A stretch of 5,875 bases of DNA, from positions 1 through 5,875 of the forward strand of contig CAILMK010000507.1 in the NCBI GenBank assembly GCA_903835275.1, given 5' to 3'. A program made the position numbers and the translations under genes. How positions within the stretch are numbered: position 1 is the stretch's first letter; every line of letters begins with the position of its first letter. The notes below the pieces were generated by a model. That model did no database searches. It saw nothing but the letters and a program-made list of their open reading frames with translations, and was not told the origin of the DNA. The stretch comes from an uncultured bacterium. Lineage in GTDB: Bacteria; Bacteroidota; Bacteroidia; CAILMK01. This document shows, in pieces, positions 1 through 5,875 of this stretch.

Positions 1-24
1 ATATCGGATATTCTTGTCATGTTG

Positions 25-54
25 CAAAGGTATGAAATAGGTCTGAAATTACAA
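25..54 (-). promoter_or_regulatory. Predicted Bacteroidota-type promoter firing off the left edge
   Basis: On the minus strand, TTG (positions 54-52) is followed after 19 nt by TACCTTTG (positions 32-25). This fits the known Bacteroidota sigma-ABfr consensus of a -33 TTG/TTTG box and a -7 TAnnTTTG box. Four bases further on is an ATG (20-18) followed by codons for Thr, Arg, Ile, Ser and Asp to the window edge, so a further minus-strand gene may start here, either leaderless or with its true start slightly outside the window. The promoter lies downstream of the five-gene lipoprotein array and would give the next gene its own transcription. The boxes are read directly; promoter activity is inferred. 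Confidence 0.5.
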
Positions 55-70
55 TTCAGGAGTTCAGACC
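40..70. repeat. 8-bp inverted repeat overlapping the left-edge promoter
   Basis: GGTCTGAA (40-47) and TTCAGACC (63-70) are perfect inverted arms around a 15-nt spacer. A shorter alternative stem pairs CTGAA (43-47) with TTCAG (55-59). On the plus strand the outer hairpin is followed after two bases by seven T residues (73-79), as in a factor-independent terminator. On the minus strand, the direction of the adjacent array, the run lies before the hairpin as A residues, so it is not a canonical terminator for that operon. The TTG -33 box of the leftward promoter lies in the spacer, so the repeat could instead be an operator. Which role is real cannot be decided from this window. Confidence 0.45.
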
Positions 71-94
71 ACTTTTTTTGAAAACTGAAACAAA

Positions 95-895
95 TTATGG
101 CAAATATAATTGTCCACTCAAGGGTTCTCCTACAGAAGTAAATTGGACGCCTTTTATCGGGTCTGTATAATCACCATTATAAATATAGCTTGTGAAGGTT
201 GAAGGAACCGGATACAATTTGACAAAAATATAGGTATTATGGGTTTTCATTCCCATGCTTCTCATGTTATAAATTACGTACGTCATATCCAGTGTGAATA
301 CTTTTAACTGGTTTTTCGGCGCAATAATATCCGAGTTGGAATATAATGAATTAGGACTATTGATAGTGGCATCTTTGCTTGTTTCAAATATCATGTAGTA
401 ATTCATATTAATGCTATCAGGATTGCTGATATTGAAAACTCCATTAATGGCATAATTGGTGTCCCCGGGGAATGGAATATCTATATTCAGACTATCCTTA
501 AGGCCGTAAAATTTAAAATCAGGTATTTGTGTTAAATTGACTGCAGGAAGGTAACCCTGTCCACTTCCCATGAATTGGAAATTGAAAGTTTTGACATCCC
601 CGAAACCGGGTTTGTGATACATAACCGTATAACTTCCAATTCCTACGTTATTAAAAGTAAAGACTCCGTTTGAATCGGTTGTGGCAGTATTATTGGAACC
701 GGATATGCTTACAACGACCCCTTTTAAGGGTAAGGTGCCTCCTGTCGTGCTGAAGGGAACATAGTTTACTACTCCTGATATAGTTCCTGTACCGGAAGCG
801 GTAGTTATCTGGTTTACTGTCTCCTTGGTGCAGGAAATAAATAGGGGAGCGGTAAACAGGAGTACAACAAAAATAGATTTAATGAGTAGTTTCAT
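95..895 (-). CDS. Predicted lipoprotein, array paralog 1 (promoter-distal), CarboxypepD_reg-like domain
   Basis: This 266-residue protein is the last gene of the minus-strand array. I start it at the ATG at 895-893, because that gives a Lys-containing N-terminus, a hydrophobic stretch (residues 3-20) and a lipobox FISC with Cys22, as in the other four copies. The longer open frame begins at a TTG at 961, adds 22 non-signal-like residues and overlaps the upstream gene. After Cys22-Thr-Lys-Glu and a short linker, residues about 37-110 form a predicted transthyretin/CarboxypepD_reg-like beta-sandwich (GTISGVV, PLKGVVVSI, TDSNGVFTF, then a G-SYTVMYHK-type strand). The C-terminal part is shared with the paralogs and ends with DYTDPIKG, FTSVG and SGQLYLP. 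This copy departs most in the middle: it has MIFETSKD where others have an MI.FG.. motif, and FQFMGSGQGYLP instead of the FPG-type version. It probably sits in the envelope facing the periplasm or the outside. No catalytic residues are evident and its function is unknown. Confidence 0.85.
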   Translation of the reverse strand: MKLLIKSIFVVLLFTAPLFISCTKETVNQITTASGTGTISGVVNYVPFSTTGGTLPLKGVVVSISGSNNTATTDSNGVFTFNNVGIGSYTVMYHKPGFGDVKTFNFQFMGSGQGYLPAVNLTQIPDFKFYGLKDSLNIDIPFPGDTNYAINGVFNISNPDSINMNYYMIFETSKDATINSPNSLYSNSDIIAPKNQLKVFTLDMTYVIYNMRSMGMKTHNTYIFVKLYPVPSTFTSYIYNGDYTDPIKGVQFTSVGEPLSGQLYLP

Positions 896-923
896 GTCTT
901 TGATATTTTTTGTAATTTTTCCG

Positions 924-1751
924 CTAAGGTAACACAAATTGGCCGGAAACGGGTGGTCCAAGTGAAGTATATTGTCCTCCCTTCACCGGATCCGTGTAAT
1001 CATAAGTAACGCCATTGTAAGTGGGAACGCAAGGATAGGCCTTGAAATATACAGTGACGCCGTGTACAGGTAGGTTCCGGGTTTTCATTAAGTTTTTAAG
1101 ATAGTAAATAGAGGTGGAAAAATTATTCAGTTGTATACCCGGAGCCATGCTTAAAAAAGAATAACCAATATACGCTCCGGTAGTTATGTCAGTGGAAACG
1201 GAATTTCCGAAAACGATTAGCATGCCCATCGGATTAACAGCATCCGGATTTTTTACATGCAAATATCCGTTCAGCAAATAATCAGTATCACCCAAGCTCA
1301 CAACACCTTTGTTTGCACTATCGTGTACATCATAAAAAGTATAATTTGCCAATGGATGTAAAACTGCCTGTCCCAAATATGCTTCCCCGTAGCCCGGGAA
1401 ATAAAAATTGAATAACCTGACAAGGCCGAAATTATCTTTTGTATAAGCAATGGTATAAGTACCTTCAGGTACATTTTTCAAGACGAATATGCCGCTTGAA
1501 TCAGAGATGGCACTAATATTAGTATTCTCTATCCACACTTTTGCACCCGGAATCGGTAATGGAATTGAACCCAGTGGTGTGTAAAAAGATACCAGCCCTG
1601 ATATGGTACGAATGACACCTTTATCCGTTGTGGTGTCATTGGTATTCTGAACATTAGTTATTTCATGGACGGTTTGCTTTGTGCATGAAAAGAAACCTGC
1701 AAATGCCATAAGCAATAACGCGGAAAAATAAATAGTTTTGTGTTTTCTCAT
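924..1751 (-). CDS. Predicted lipoprotein, array paralog 2, CarboxypepD_reg-like domain
   Basis: This 275-residue protein is the longest copy. Its ATG lies 9 nt after the stop of the upstream paralog, and its stop lies 28 nt before the next start. The N-terminus (MRKHK, hydrophobic residues about 7-20, lipobox FFSC with Cys23, then TKQ) is a signal peptidase II signal. A Thr/Asn/Asp-rich linker (about 32-47, NTNDTTTDKG) is longer than in the other copies except paralog 3, which has a similar NDTT stretch. The beta-sandwich domain spans about 48-123 (TISGLVSFY, IPGAKVWIENTNISAISD, GIFVLKNVPEGTYTIAYTKD) and leads into FNFYFPGYGEAYLG. The C-terminal region carries MLIVFG, a VTVYFKAYP strand, and the YDYTDPVKGGQYTSLG and SGQFVLP signature. 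Besides the lipid-bearing Cys there is one cysteine, in the YPCVP stretch. Function unknown; an anchored envelope protein is the safest call. Confidence 0.9.
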   Translation of the reverse strand: MRKHKTIYFSALLLMAFAGFFSCTKQTVHEITNVQNTNDTTTDKGVIRTISGLVSFYTPLGSIPLPIPGAKVWIENTNISAISDSSGIFVLKNVPEGTYTIAYTKDNFGLVRLFNFYFPGYGEAYLGQAVLHPLANYTFYDVHDSANKGVVSLGDTDYLLNGYLHVKNPDAVNPMGMLIVFGNSVSTDITTGAYIGYSFLSMAPGIQLNNFSTSIYYLKNLMKTRNLPVHGVTVYFKAYPCVPTYNGVTYDYTDPVKGGQYTSLGPPVSGQFVLP

Positions 1752-1760
1752 TTGTGCTTT

Positions 1761-2576
1761 TTAGCGAAATATAAATTGTCCTGCTACCGGTGTTCCTATA
1801 GCTGTATATTGTATCCCATTTATCGGATCTGTATAATCAAAACCATCATATCCTGAAGTTATATACGGAAAGGGATATACCTTTACATATATTTTTTTCC
1901 CATGATAAGCAGGGAAATTGCTTTTAAGGTAAAAGAGTAATTCAGAAAGGTCCACTTGCAGTTTAAATGTATTATTGCCTGCTAAACAATAACCGGTGGC
2001 CGTAGGAAGCTTGAAGGCATCGTTCACATCAAAATCCGGCGTAAGTCCGAAGGCTATGAGTGCTAACATTTCATATTTAGTATCAACGTTTGAAATATTG
2101 CATGAACCAAGCAAATAAAAAAGAGTATCAGGCGGAGTAGCCAGGGTATAAACTAAACTATCCACTAGTGCTGAAAAGACCTCGACAGGTTTTTTAATCA
2201 TGAAGACAGGATTCAGGCCACCACTTGGATATGGGAAGTTGAATGTTTTTTTTGTTCCGAAACTATCCTTGCTATACACAATTGTATAAACACCTTCAGT
2301 TACCCCTGGTAATATAAAATTTCCGCTCGCATCAGAAATAGCACTTATATTGGTGTTCTCAATCGAGACTTTGACTCCTGAAAGGGGTAGATTTTTTCCT
2401 GTTTCGGTATAGCACCTTACAATACCTGCAACAGGTCCTGAAACAGGGCCTTTGGCGGTAGTATCATTCACCGGAGTGGTTTTCTGTATCACTGTTATTT
2501 CCTTGGTGCACGAGGAAATAATACATGCAAGTGCAAGCGTTATAAACAGGAGGTATGATGATATGTGCTTTTTCAA
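1761..2576 (-). CDS. Predicted lipoprotein, array paralog 3 (divergent, TTG start)
   Basis: This 271-residue protein is the middle gene of the array. Its start codon reads TTG (2576-2574), not ATG; no ATG lies between it and the in-frame region of the previous gene's end, and the encoded N-terminus (KKHISSYLL, hydrophobic 8-20, lipobox ISSC with Cys23, then TKE) aligns with its neighbours, so TTG is very likely the real start. The beta-sandwich domain covers about 47-120 (PLSGVKVSIENTNISAISD, GNFILPGV, GVYTIVYSKDSFG). It is the outlier of the set. The FPG.G.AYL stretch is replaced by YPSGGLNP, the C-terminus ends QFIFR instead of a Leu-Pro, and it has three cysteines outside the signal peptide and lipobox (VRCY, GSCN, GYCL), where other copies have none or one. 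The DYTDPING and QYTAIG signature is kept. Function is unknown; it may be a specialised or decaying member. Confidence 0.88.
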   Translation of the reverse strand: MKKHISSYLLFITLALACIISSCTKEITVIQKTTPVNDTTAKGPVSGPVAGIVRCYTETGKNLPLSGVKVSIENTNISAISDASGNFILPGVTEGVYTIVYSKDSFGTKKTFNFPYPSGGLNPVFMIKKPVEVFSALVDSLVYTLATPPDTLFYLLGSCNISNVDTKYEMLALIAFGLTPDFDVNDAFKLPTATGYCLAGNNTFKLQVDLSELLFYLKSNFPAYHGKKIYVKVYPFPYITSGYDGFDYTDPINGIQYTAIGTPVAGQFIFR

Positions 2577-2589
2577 TTCTTTTGTTTTT

Positions 2590-3390
2590 TTATGGTAAAA
2601 TAAATTGTCCGGATATGGGTGACCCCAGGGAAGTATATTGACCGCCCTTTATCGGATCAGAATAATCATAAGAATAGTGGTAATAGGTTTCAGGATAAAT
2701 TTTAAAATAAATGGTAGCCCCATGAGGATTGCTGATGTAATTCCCGACGTTATTTATAAGTGAGGATATTTCAAATTCATATCCGACAGTATCTATGCCT
2801 TTGGGAATATAATAATTTGTATAATAAATCTTAACAAGGTCATTTGCGGAAAAGTCTGGTTTCAGGCCAAAGAATATCATTGCACCCATATTATTCAGGC
2901 TATCTACATTTGCTATTTTGAAGTATATATCCCAATAATGTGAAATGAATCCGCTCGGTGAGGTCACTGAAGTAAGGCTGTCTTTTAAATTATAAAAACT
3001 AAATAACGGACGCAAATTTAAGATCGCTTTCCCCGTATACGCCTGGCCATTGCCAGGAAAGTAATAATTGAAACCTTTTACATCTCCAAAGCTGTCCTTA
3101 TGAAACGTCAAGGTATAGGTTCCTGCGGGTACACTCCTGAGGGTATAGATTCCTGCGGAGTCAGTTGATGCGCTAATGGATGTATTATCAATGGATACCG
3201 TAACCCCTTTCAATGGCAATGATAAATTATAAATATCACGTGTTGAATAAACCATACCGGTAATGGATCCTGTTGGAGTTGCCCGGGAAGGAATTTCTTT
3301 AATGGTTACCGTATTAGTTGTCTTTGTACAGGAAAATAGAAAAAAGGATAAGGACAAAATTGCAATGCCTGCGTATATTTTATTATTCAT
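2590..3390 (-). CDS. Predicted lipoprotein, array paralog 4, CarboxypepD_reg-like domain
   Basis: This 266-residue protein has an ATG start 22 nt after the stop of the upstream copy and a stop 13 nt before the next start. The signal (MNNK, hydrophobic 5-19, lipobox LFSC with Cys21, then TKTT) indicates lipidation. The predicted beta-sandwich spans about 41-113 with the family pattern: GSITGMVY, LPLKGVTVSIDNTSISAS, TDSAGIYTLRSVPAGTYTL, HKDSFGDVKGFNYYFPG and GNGQAYTG. The unrecognised C-terminal region includes MGAMIFFGLKPDFSANDL, a HGATIYFKIYP strand, a Tyr-rich YYHYSYDY turn, and the terminal SDPIKGGQYTSLG and SGQFILP. By eye it is closest to paralog 5, with identical ISGQFILP ends and near-identical DNA there. 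There are no cysteines beyond Cys21. There is no Shine-Dalgarno; the leader is A-rich, as expected for Bacteroidota. Confidence 0.9.
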   Translation of the reverse strand: MNNKIYAGIAILSLSFFLFSCTKTTNTVTIKEIPSRATPTGSITGMVYSTRDIYNLSLPLKGVTVSIDNTSISASTDSAGIYTLRSVPAGTYTLTFHKDSFGDVKGFNYYFPGNGQAYTGKAILNLRPLFSFYNLKDSLTSVTSPSGFISHYWDIYFKIANVDSLNNMGAMIFFGLKPDFSANDLVKIYYTNYYIPKGIDTVGYEFEISSLINNVGNYISNPHGATIYFKIYPETYYHYSYDYSDPIKGGQYTSLGSPISGQFILP

Positions 3391-3412
3391 AGTTATTATG
3401 GTTTTTCTGATT

Positions 3413-4225
3413 TTAAGGAAGTATAAACTGTCCGCTTATTGGAGACCCCAGTGAAGTAAATTGTATTCCCTTTATCGGATCAGTATAATCATAAGCGTAA
3501 TTATTGTAGTAATACGAAATAGGATAAATTTTCATATAAATTGTTGCTCCGTGATACATATTTGAATACCTCCTAAATAAAGTTATGTAATTTGATATTG
3601 GAGCAGAAAAGTAAAAAAGTTTAATGCCTGGCACACCTGATACAAATGTTGTTGAAATTAAGGTAGGATCGTTGATATTTATGTCCTTCTTTAATCCAAA
3701 AACTATCATTGCTTCCACAGAATGATTTGGGTCAGAATTAACAACTTGCATCATTGCATTTAGGAAATAGCTGGTATCTCTCCTTAAGGTATTGACACTT
3801 ATGTTCACGCTATCCTGCAGGTTTTGAAATGTATAGAATGGTATATTGTGGAGATTGGCTGCCTGAAGGTATGCCTCGCCATTTCCGGGGAAAAAGAAAT
3901 TAAAGGTTTTAACTATTCCGAAACTATCCTTGGTATAGGTTATTGTATAAGTTCCGGCGGGTACATTTTTTAATGTGAAGAAACCATTTGAATCTGAAAC
4001 GGCGCTAATTTTTGTACTATCTATGGAAATGGTAGCTCCTTTTAGAGGTGTGGTTAAATAGCCTAAGATTGGATCGTAATAAAATACCGTACCCGATATA
4101 GTCCCGGTTGATGCATTGGTTGTGGTCGGGATCTCATTTATTGTTTCATTGTTTATCTTCTTTATACAAGAAAAAAAAACAAGTGAAACAAGGAATAGGA
4201 AAACAGATAAAACGGTCTTTTGCAT
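3413..4225 (-). CDS. Predicted lipoprotein, array paralog 5 (first gene of the operon)
   Basis: This 270-residue protein is the promoter-proximal copy. Its ATG sits 16 nt after a TATATTTG box. The signal peptide (MQKT, hydrophobic 5-18, lipobox FFSC with Cys20) is followed by IKK where the other four have TK, and then by a linker of about 20 residues. The beta-sandwich domain covers about 41-112 (GTISGTVFYY, PLKGATISIDSTKISAVSD, GFFTLKNVPAGTYTITYTKD, SFGIVKTFNFFFPG), followed by NGEAYLQ. The C-terminal region has EAMIVFGLKKDININDP, a HGATIYMKIYP strand and the ending YDYTDPIKGIQFTSLG plus SGQFILP. The fold call rests on the G..SG.V, PL.GV.V.I, D..G.F.L and GTY.. pattern known from regulatory-like domains of carboxypeptidases and SusC-type receptors; such domains are structural or binding modules, not enzymes. 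The ligand or partner is unknown. Confidence 0.9.
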   Translation of the reverse strand: MQKTVLSVFLFLVSLVFFSCIKKINNETINEIPTTTNASTGTISGTVFYYDPILGYLTTPLKGATISIDSTKISAVSDSNGFFTLKNVPAGTYTITYTKDSFGIVKTFNFFFPGNGEAYLQAANLHNIPFYTFQNLQDSVNISVNTLRRDTSYFLNAMMQVVNSDPNHSVEAMIVFGLKKDININDPTLISTTFVSGVPGIKLFYFSAPISNYITLFRRYSNMYHGATIYMKIYPISYYYNNYAYDYTDPIKGIQFTSLGSPISGQFILP

Positions 4226-4241
4226 GATGATTTTGTTTTTA

Positions 4242-4275
4242 CAAATATAAAAAATATAGCGGTTAAAGCTATAAA
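4242..4275 (-). promoter_or_regulatory. Predicted promoter of the lipoprotein array
   Basis: On the minus strand TATATTTG (4249-4242) exactly fits the Bacteroidota -7 form TAnnTTTG and lies 16 nt before the ATG of the first array gene. That would put the transcription start about 10 nt upstream of the start codon. The -33 element is weak: only TTTA (4275-4272) is found at a 22-nt spacing. No comparable box is seen in the four gaps inside the array, which supports a single transcript. Confidence 0.45.
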
Positions 4276-4324
4276 TAACGGGATCATGTCTTTTTTATTG
4301 CTTTAAAAAAATATTTTCCGGTTT

Positions 4325-4357
4325 TTTGAATTTGTATTGAAAAAAAGGTTATTTTTG
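4325..4357 (+). promoter_or_regulatory. Predicted promoter of the cytochrome c-copper monooxygenase gene
   Basis: TTTG (4325-4328) and TATTTTTG (4350-4357) are 21 nt apart and match the Bacteroidota -33/-7 promoter pattern. The -7 box ends 18 nt before the ATG at 4376, giving a short leader of about a dozen bases without a Shine-Dalgarno. This mirrors the geometry of the divergent minus-strand promoter about 100 bp away. No clear operator is visible between them. Confidence 0.55.
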
Positions 4358-4375
4358 GTTTAAAATACAACCAAT

Positions 4376-5875
4376 ATGAAAAACTTTCTATCAACTGCTT
4401 CTCTATTATTTTTTACATTATGCGCTTTTTCTCAAAGCGTTACCTATTCAAACAAGGTAGCCGGCATTATTTATAACAATTGCACTACCTGCCACAGATC
4501 CGGTGCCCTGGCTCCGTTTTCCCTTGAAAATTACAAAGATGCTTACAGCGAAAGATACTCTATCATGAGTGCTGTACAAAGCAAAGTGATGCCTCCGTGG
4601 TCTCCTGATGCCAAGTACTCCCGTTTTGCGCATGAAATAAAATTATCTGATGATGATATTAGTGCCATTGCTGACTGGGTAAGTAACGGTGGTGTCAGGG
4701 GAGATTCTACCACTGAGCCCGTATGCCCTCAGTTTGCGGATAAATCCCAATTGCCGAGTGTTGATTACAGCAAGCGCTGCGATAAATATACTGTTGCAAA
4801 ACCGCTGGATGATTTTCATTTTTTCGTCCTCCCGTCCGGTCTGACTCAGGATGCATTGATCAGTAAGATCGAGTTATTGCCAGGCAATAAGAAAATAGTA
4901 CACCACATTTTCGTTTTTATTGATTCTACGGGGAATTTCGCAAAAGCTGTAGAAAATGGTACTGTTGATACCTCTGTAAACACAAATTATGTTACCGGTG
5001 GAAATATGAATAGCATTAAGCTGATTGGAGGCTATCTTCCGGGAGCCAATTATTATACTGTCCCTGATGCATTTACGTTCAGGGTTCCTGCTAATTCATA
5101 TTATATAGTACAGATCCACTATGCTCCGGGCCATGAAGGCGAATCTGACTCAACGATGCTTAATTTGCAATATTCGAAAAACACGTCCCTAAGGCCAATG
5201 GATATGCAGCCTCTTTTGGATGCAAGTACCAACCTTGTAAACGGACCATTGGAAATTGCTGCAAATTCCACCAAGACATTTTATGAAAGGTTTGTCGTTC
5301 CGGATGATATATCGCTTATATCTATAACTCCCCACATGCACCTTATTGGTAAAAGGATGAAAGTGTATGCGCTTGATCCTGTTACGGCGGATACAATCAA
5401 GCTTATTGATGATTACTGGAATTTCCACTGGCAGGGTATGTACACATTCCCGAAAGCGATCCACCTGAAGGCTAATGATATTATTTTTGCCGAAGGGACG
5501 TATGAAAACACTACTGCAAATACCGATAATCCAAATAATCCTCCGCAAGAAATCGTTGCAGGTAATTCCACACTTAAGGAAATGATGCAGGTATTTTTCT
5601 GCTTTGTTCCTTACAAGGGAGGGGATGAAAATATAGTTTTTGATTCTTCTGCTCTGGCTCCGACAGGTATTGAAAAGCAAAATGAGCAGAATACCATAGG
5701 TTGCAGGATTTCACCGAATCCTGTTAACTCCGGTGGAAACCTGATACTCGATATCCAGCAAAAAGGGAACTACAATACTTCTGTCTATTCTATGGATGGC
5801 AGAGAAGTAAGTAATTACATACTAAATATAAACGCTGATACAAGGACAAGTATTACATTACCTGAGCTTACCAGC
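4376..5875 (+). CDS. Secreted cytochrome c / PHM-type copper monooxygenase fusion with T9SS sorting domain (C-terminus cut by window)
   Basis: The frame is open for 500 codons and leaves the window without a stop. Residues 1-20 are a Sec signal peptide (MKNFLSTASLLFF, cleavage near AFS-Q). Residues about 22-110 are a cytochrome c domain: the heme-binding motif CTTCH (Cys36, Cys39, His40), the MPPW motif with Met72 as probable axial ligand, and LSDDDISAIADWV as the closing helix. Residues about 140-415 match the two-domain copper type II monooxygenase core. VHHIF gives His176-His177 and QIHY gives His248, the CuH site; PHMH gives His320 and His322, and KEMMQ gives Met403, the CuM site. All six ligands correspond in order and spacing to rat PHM His107, His108, His172, His242, His244 and Met314. 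From about 443 the motif CRISPNPV opens a T9SS type A sorting domain that lacks its last residues here. Family enzymes hydroxylate C-H bonds using O2 and two electrons; the substrate here is unknown. The heme may pass electrons to copper (inference). Cys117 and Cys135 could form a disulfide. Confidence 0.9.
   Translation, partial: MKNFLSTASLLFFTLCAFSQSVTYSNKVAGIIYNNCTTCHRSGALAPFSLENYKDAYSERYSIMSAVQSKVMPPWSPDAKYSRFAHEIKLSDDDISAIADWVSNGGVRGDSTTEPVCPQFADKSQLPSVDYSKRCDKYTVAKPLDDFHFFVLPSGLTQDALISKIELLPGNKKIVHHIFVFIDSTGNFAKAVENGTVDTSVNTNYVTGGNMNSIKLIGGYLPGANYYTVPDAFTFRVPANSYYIVQIHYAPGHEGESDSTMLNLQYSKNTSLRPMDMQPLLDASTNLVNGPLEIAANSTKTFYERFVVPDDISLISITPHMHLIGKRMKVYALDPVTADTIKLIDDYWNFHWQGMYTFPKAIHLKANDIIFAEGTYENTTANTDNPNNPPQEIVAGNSTLKEMMQVFFCFVPYKGGDENIVFDSSALAPTGIEKQNEQNTIGCRISPNPVNSGGNLILDIQQKGNYNTSVYSMDGREVSNYILNINADTRTSITLPELTS

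Larger units (their letters stand above)
95..4225 (-). repeat. Five-copy tandem paralogous gene array
   Basis: Five same-strand genes of near-equal length lie head to tail with gaps of 28, 9, 13 and 22 nt. The repeat is visible in DNA as well as protein. A segment of the form TTTATCGGATC.GTATAATCA, encoding the antisense of the terminal DYTDPIKG motif, recurs at about 152, 981, 1818, 2647 and 3470, a period of roughly 825-835 nt. The copies have diverged well beyond a recent amplification in their middle regions but stay alike near the 3' ends. Serial duplication is the simplest explanation, possibly with later recombination between copies. Confidence 0.85.

Noticed and set aside
40..70. Terminator for the minus-strand lipoprotein array
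   Set aside because: On the minus strand the stem is not followed by a T run; the run comes before it as A residues. It is kept only as an inverted repeat of uncertain role.
2508..2525. Alternative lipidated cysteine at Cys18 of paralog 3 (ALAC)
   Set aside because: Cys23 has the better lipobox (ISSC) and is followed by TKE, in register with the lipidated Cys of the other paralogs.
3263..3454. Plus-strand open frame of 63 codons
   Set aside because: It lies antisense across the signal-peptide end of paralog 4 and the last codons of paralog 5. Both are well-supported genes, and there is no promoter or recognisable product.
95..4225. Phase-variable or CRISPR-like repeat array
   Set aside because: The periodicity of about 830 nt is explained by intact paralogous genes; there are no short identical repeats with unique spacers, no invertible-promoter repeats, and no recombinase gene in the window.
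95..4225. Surface-export signal (LES) after the lipidated Cys
   Set aside because: The residues after Cys (TKE, TKQ, TKE, TKT, IKK) lack the acidic run described for Bacteroidota surface lipoproteins, so surface exposure cannot be claimed.
4448..4633. Minus-strand open frame of 61 codons
   Set aside because: It is antisense to the cytochrome c domain, whose plus-strand reading shows CTTCH and MPPW motifs; the minus frame is basic, low in pattern and has no family signature.
5189..5680. Minus-strand open frame of 163 codons
   Set aside because: It is antisense to the copper monooxygenase core. The plus strand carries the PHMH and KEMMQ ligands here; the minus translation is rich in Arg, Ile and Cys, as expected of a shadow frame.

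Overview
The window is AT-rich bacterial DNA that looks like Bacteroidota, probably a Chitinophagales- or Sphingobacteriales-like environmental lineage (the order is a guess). Four signs support this: promoter-like boxes of the form TAnnTTTG, no Shine-Dalgarno sequences, short lipoprotein signals ending in Ser-Cys followed by Thr-Lys, and a type IX secretion (T9SS) sorting domain with an ISPNPV motif at the C-terminal end of the last gene.

Layout. Positions 1-94 hold no complete gene. They carry a well-formed promoter-like sequence firing leftwards off the window edge, interlocked with an 8-bp inverted repeat. Positions 95-4225 are a minus-strand array of five tandem paralogous genes of 266-275 codons, with gaps of only 9-28 nt, which looks like one operon transcribed right to left. 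Each encodes a predicted lipoprotein with a transthyretin/CarboxypepD_reg-like beta-sandwich domain, followed by a conserved C-terminal region of about 150 residues that I do not recognise and that ends in a (Y/F)TDP..G.Q(F/Y)T..G.P..GQ signature. Positions 4226-4375 are a divergent promoter region. From 4376 to the right edge (no stop inside the window) runs a plus-strand gene for a secreted protein. It has an N-terminal cytochrome c domain, a two-domain copper monooxygenase core of the peptidylglycine alpha-hydroxylating (PHM) / dopamine beta-monooxygenase type, and a T9SS cargo domain.

How they work together. The five lipoproteins are probably co-transcribed and sit in the envelope, perhaps as alternative or co-assembling versions of one part. 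The divergent enzyme is exported through the Sec pathway and then probably T9SS. The only link between the two units is the shared 150-bp intergenic region and a common extracytoplasmic location, so a joint function is unproven. The most interesting items are the five-fold lipoprotein array with its uncharacterised C-terminal region, and the cytochrome c-copper monooxygenase fusion, in which the heme could be the built-in electron donor.
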